Below are positions 63,471 through 64,000 of a stretch of DNA of 64,000 nucleotides, piece after piece; position 1 is the first letter of the stretch, and each line of letters starts with the position of its first letter. The stretch is taken from positions 186,001 through 250,000 of the forward strand of contig NZ_JAJALK010000005.1 in NCBI RefSeq assembly GCF_020523825.1, given 5' to 3'. The notes under the pieces were generated by a model, which worked only from the letters and a program-made list of their open reading frames with translations, was not told the DNA's origin and did not search any database. This DNA is from Methylobacterium brachiatum (GTDB lineage: Bacteria; Pseudomonadota; Alphaproteobacteria; Rhizobiales; Beijerinckiaceae). The position numbers and the translations under genes were made by a program.

Positions 63471-63974
63471 ATGGACGACATCGCCACAGATCAGCAGCAG
63501 ACCTTTATCGAGCAGGCATCGGACATCGTGTCCGCGTATGTCTCGAACAATTCCGTCCCGATCAGCGAATTGCCCGCGCTCCTGGCCGGCGTTCACGCGG
63601 CCCTGGCGAAGCTCTCCGCTCCGGCAGCCGCCGTCACCGAGACGGCCGACAAGCCGACGCCGGCGCAGATCCGCAAGTCGGTGACCCCGGATGCGCTGAT
63701 CTCGTTCATCGACGGCAAGCCCTACAAGACACTGAAGCGGCACCTGTCGCGCAACGGCCTGACCATCGAGCAGTATCGCGAGCGCTTCGGCCTGCCGCGG
63801 GACTATCCCTCGACCGCCGCCAGCTACTCGGCCCAGCGTTCCGAGCTCGCCCGCAGCCTCGGCCTCGGCCAGCAGCGCCGCAAGTCCGCGGCGCCGGTGC
63901 AGGAGCCCGATGAGGAGCCGGCCGAGAAGCCGAAGAAGGCGACCCGTGCGCGCAAGGCCAAGGAAACGGCCTGA
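63471..63974 (+). CDS. mucR: Ros/MucR-family transcriptional regulator
   Basis: 167 residues. N-terminal oligomerisation region (VSAYVSNNSVPISELPALLA, then GVHAALAKL) and C-terminal DNA-binding domain: IRKSVTPDALISFIDGKPYK, TLKRHLSRNGLTIEQYRERF, GLPRDYPSTAASYSAQRSEL. The positions of the two Ros zinc-finger cysteines carry Ser and Asp, and the second His is Asn, so this is a zinc-less variant, a type known among Mesorhizobium homologues. A basic, Lys-rich tail follows. The start is ATG 63471. MucR proteins control surface polysaccharide, motility and symbiosis or virulence genes. Confidence 0.92.
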   Translation: MDDIATDQQQTFIEQASDIVSAYVSNNSVPISELPALLAGVHAALAKLSAPAAAVTETADKPTPAQIRKSVTPDALISFIDGKPYKTLKRHLSRNGLTIEQYRERFGLPRDYPSTAASYSAQRSELARSLGLGQQRRKSAAPVQEPDEEPAEKPKKATRARKAKETA

Positions 63975-64000
63975 TCGAGCAAACGGTCTGATCTCGAGAG

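Noticed and set aside
1..64000. CRISPR array, prophage, insertion sequence or defence-island signatures
   Set aside because: No regularly spaced direct repeats, cas genes, transposases, phage structural genes or restriction systems were recognised in any frame.

Overview
The window looks like a chromosomal segment of a high-GC alphaproteobacterium, most probably Methylobacterium/Methylorubrum or a close relative. This is inferred from the very GC-rich third codon positions, a glutathione-dependent formaldehyde dehydrogenase, a Ros/MucR-type regulator, an oxygen-dependent HemF, a VirA-like sensor kinase next to a di-heme peroxidase, a cobalamin riboswitch of the alphaproteobacterial type, and many tiny secreted proteins. 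No prophage, plasmid origin, insertion sequence, integrase or CRISPR array was recognised.

Layout. 1-5.2 kb: the 5' part of frmA (reverse), an FAD-binding photolyase-like protein without the usual N-terminal antenna domain, and a LOV-PAS-PAS hybrid histidine kinase, so two candidate light sensors side by side. 5.4-12.7 kb: a reverse-strand accessory cluster with two UGT/MGT-type glycosyltransferases, a cytochrome P450, a Bcr/CflA-type efflux pump and an alpha/beta hydrolase, plausibly for making or modifying and exporting a glycosylated small molecule; two copies of a GTTAC-N4-RTAAC inverted repeat lie about 80 bases upstream of two of its genes. 12.9-17.2 kb: an OmpR-type regulator, a di-heme cytochrome c peroxidase and a large VirA-like kinase in one overlapping operon. 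17.5-23.4 kb: a second P450, a frameshifted DUF3291 gene, a short-chain dehydrogenase, a phytochelatin synthase-like protease and a paralogous response regulator that has lost its phospho-acceptor aspartate. 23.5-27.1 kb: a Crp-like regulator / FecR protein / CHASE2 adenylate cyclase operon. 27.5-30.7 kb: a Tat-type serine peptidase, a decayed adhesin fragment fused antisense to an AbrB-type antitoxin gene, and an ADP-ribosylglycohydrolase.

31-35.1 kb: a TonB-dependent receptor operon (receptor, small recombinase-like protein, DUF1624 membrane protein) behind a clear cobalamin riboswitch. 35.2-38.6 kb: a TetR regulator, a small secreted protein, a DJ-1/PfpI protein and an amidase; the same 14-base operator-like sequence precedes tetR and the small-protein gene. 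38.6-45.9 kb: gene-poor, with a class I cytochrome c, an AraC regulator behind a 19-base palindrome, small secreted or lipid-anchored proteins, several hairpin terminators, a possible small RNA and an AT-rich patch. 46-59.4 kb: a potassium channel, a YihY-type membrane protein, a single-Cache chemoreceptor, two small XRE-like proteins, a VOC protein, a DUF4142 protein and many short secreted proteins. 59.5-64 kb: ordinary core genes, tRNA-Ser(CGA), a RecD-like ATPase overlapping hemF, a glutathione S-transferase, a PaaI-type thioesterase and a MucR-family regulator.

Four-base start/stop overlaps (GTGA, TTGA, ATGA) recur and were used to set several non-ATG starts. Functions are from family recognition by eye; no database search was possible.
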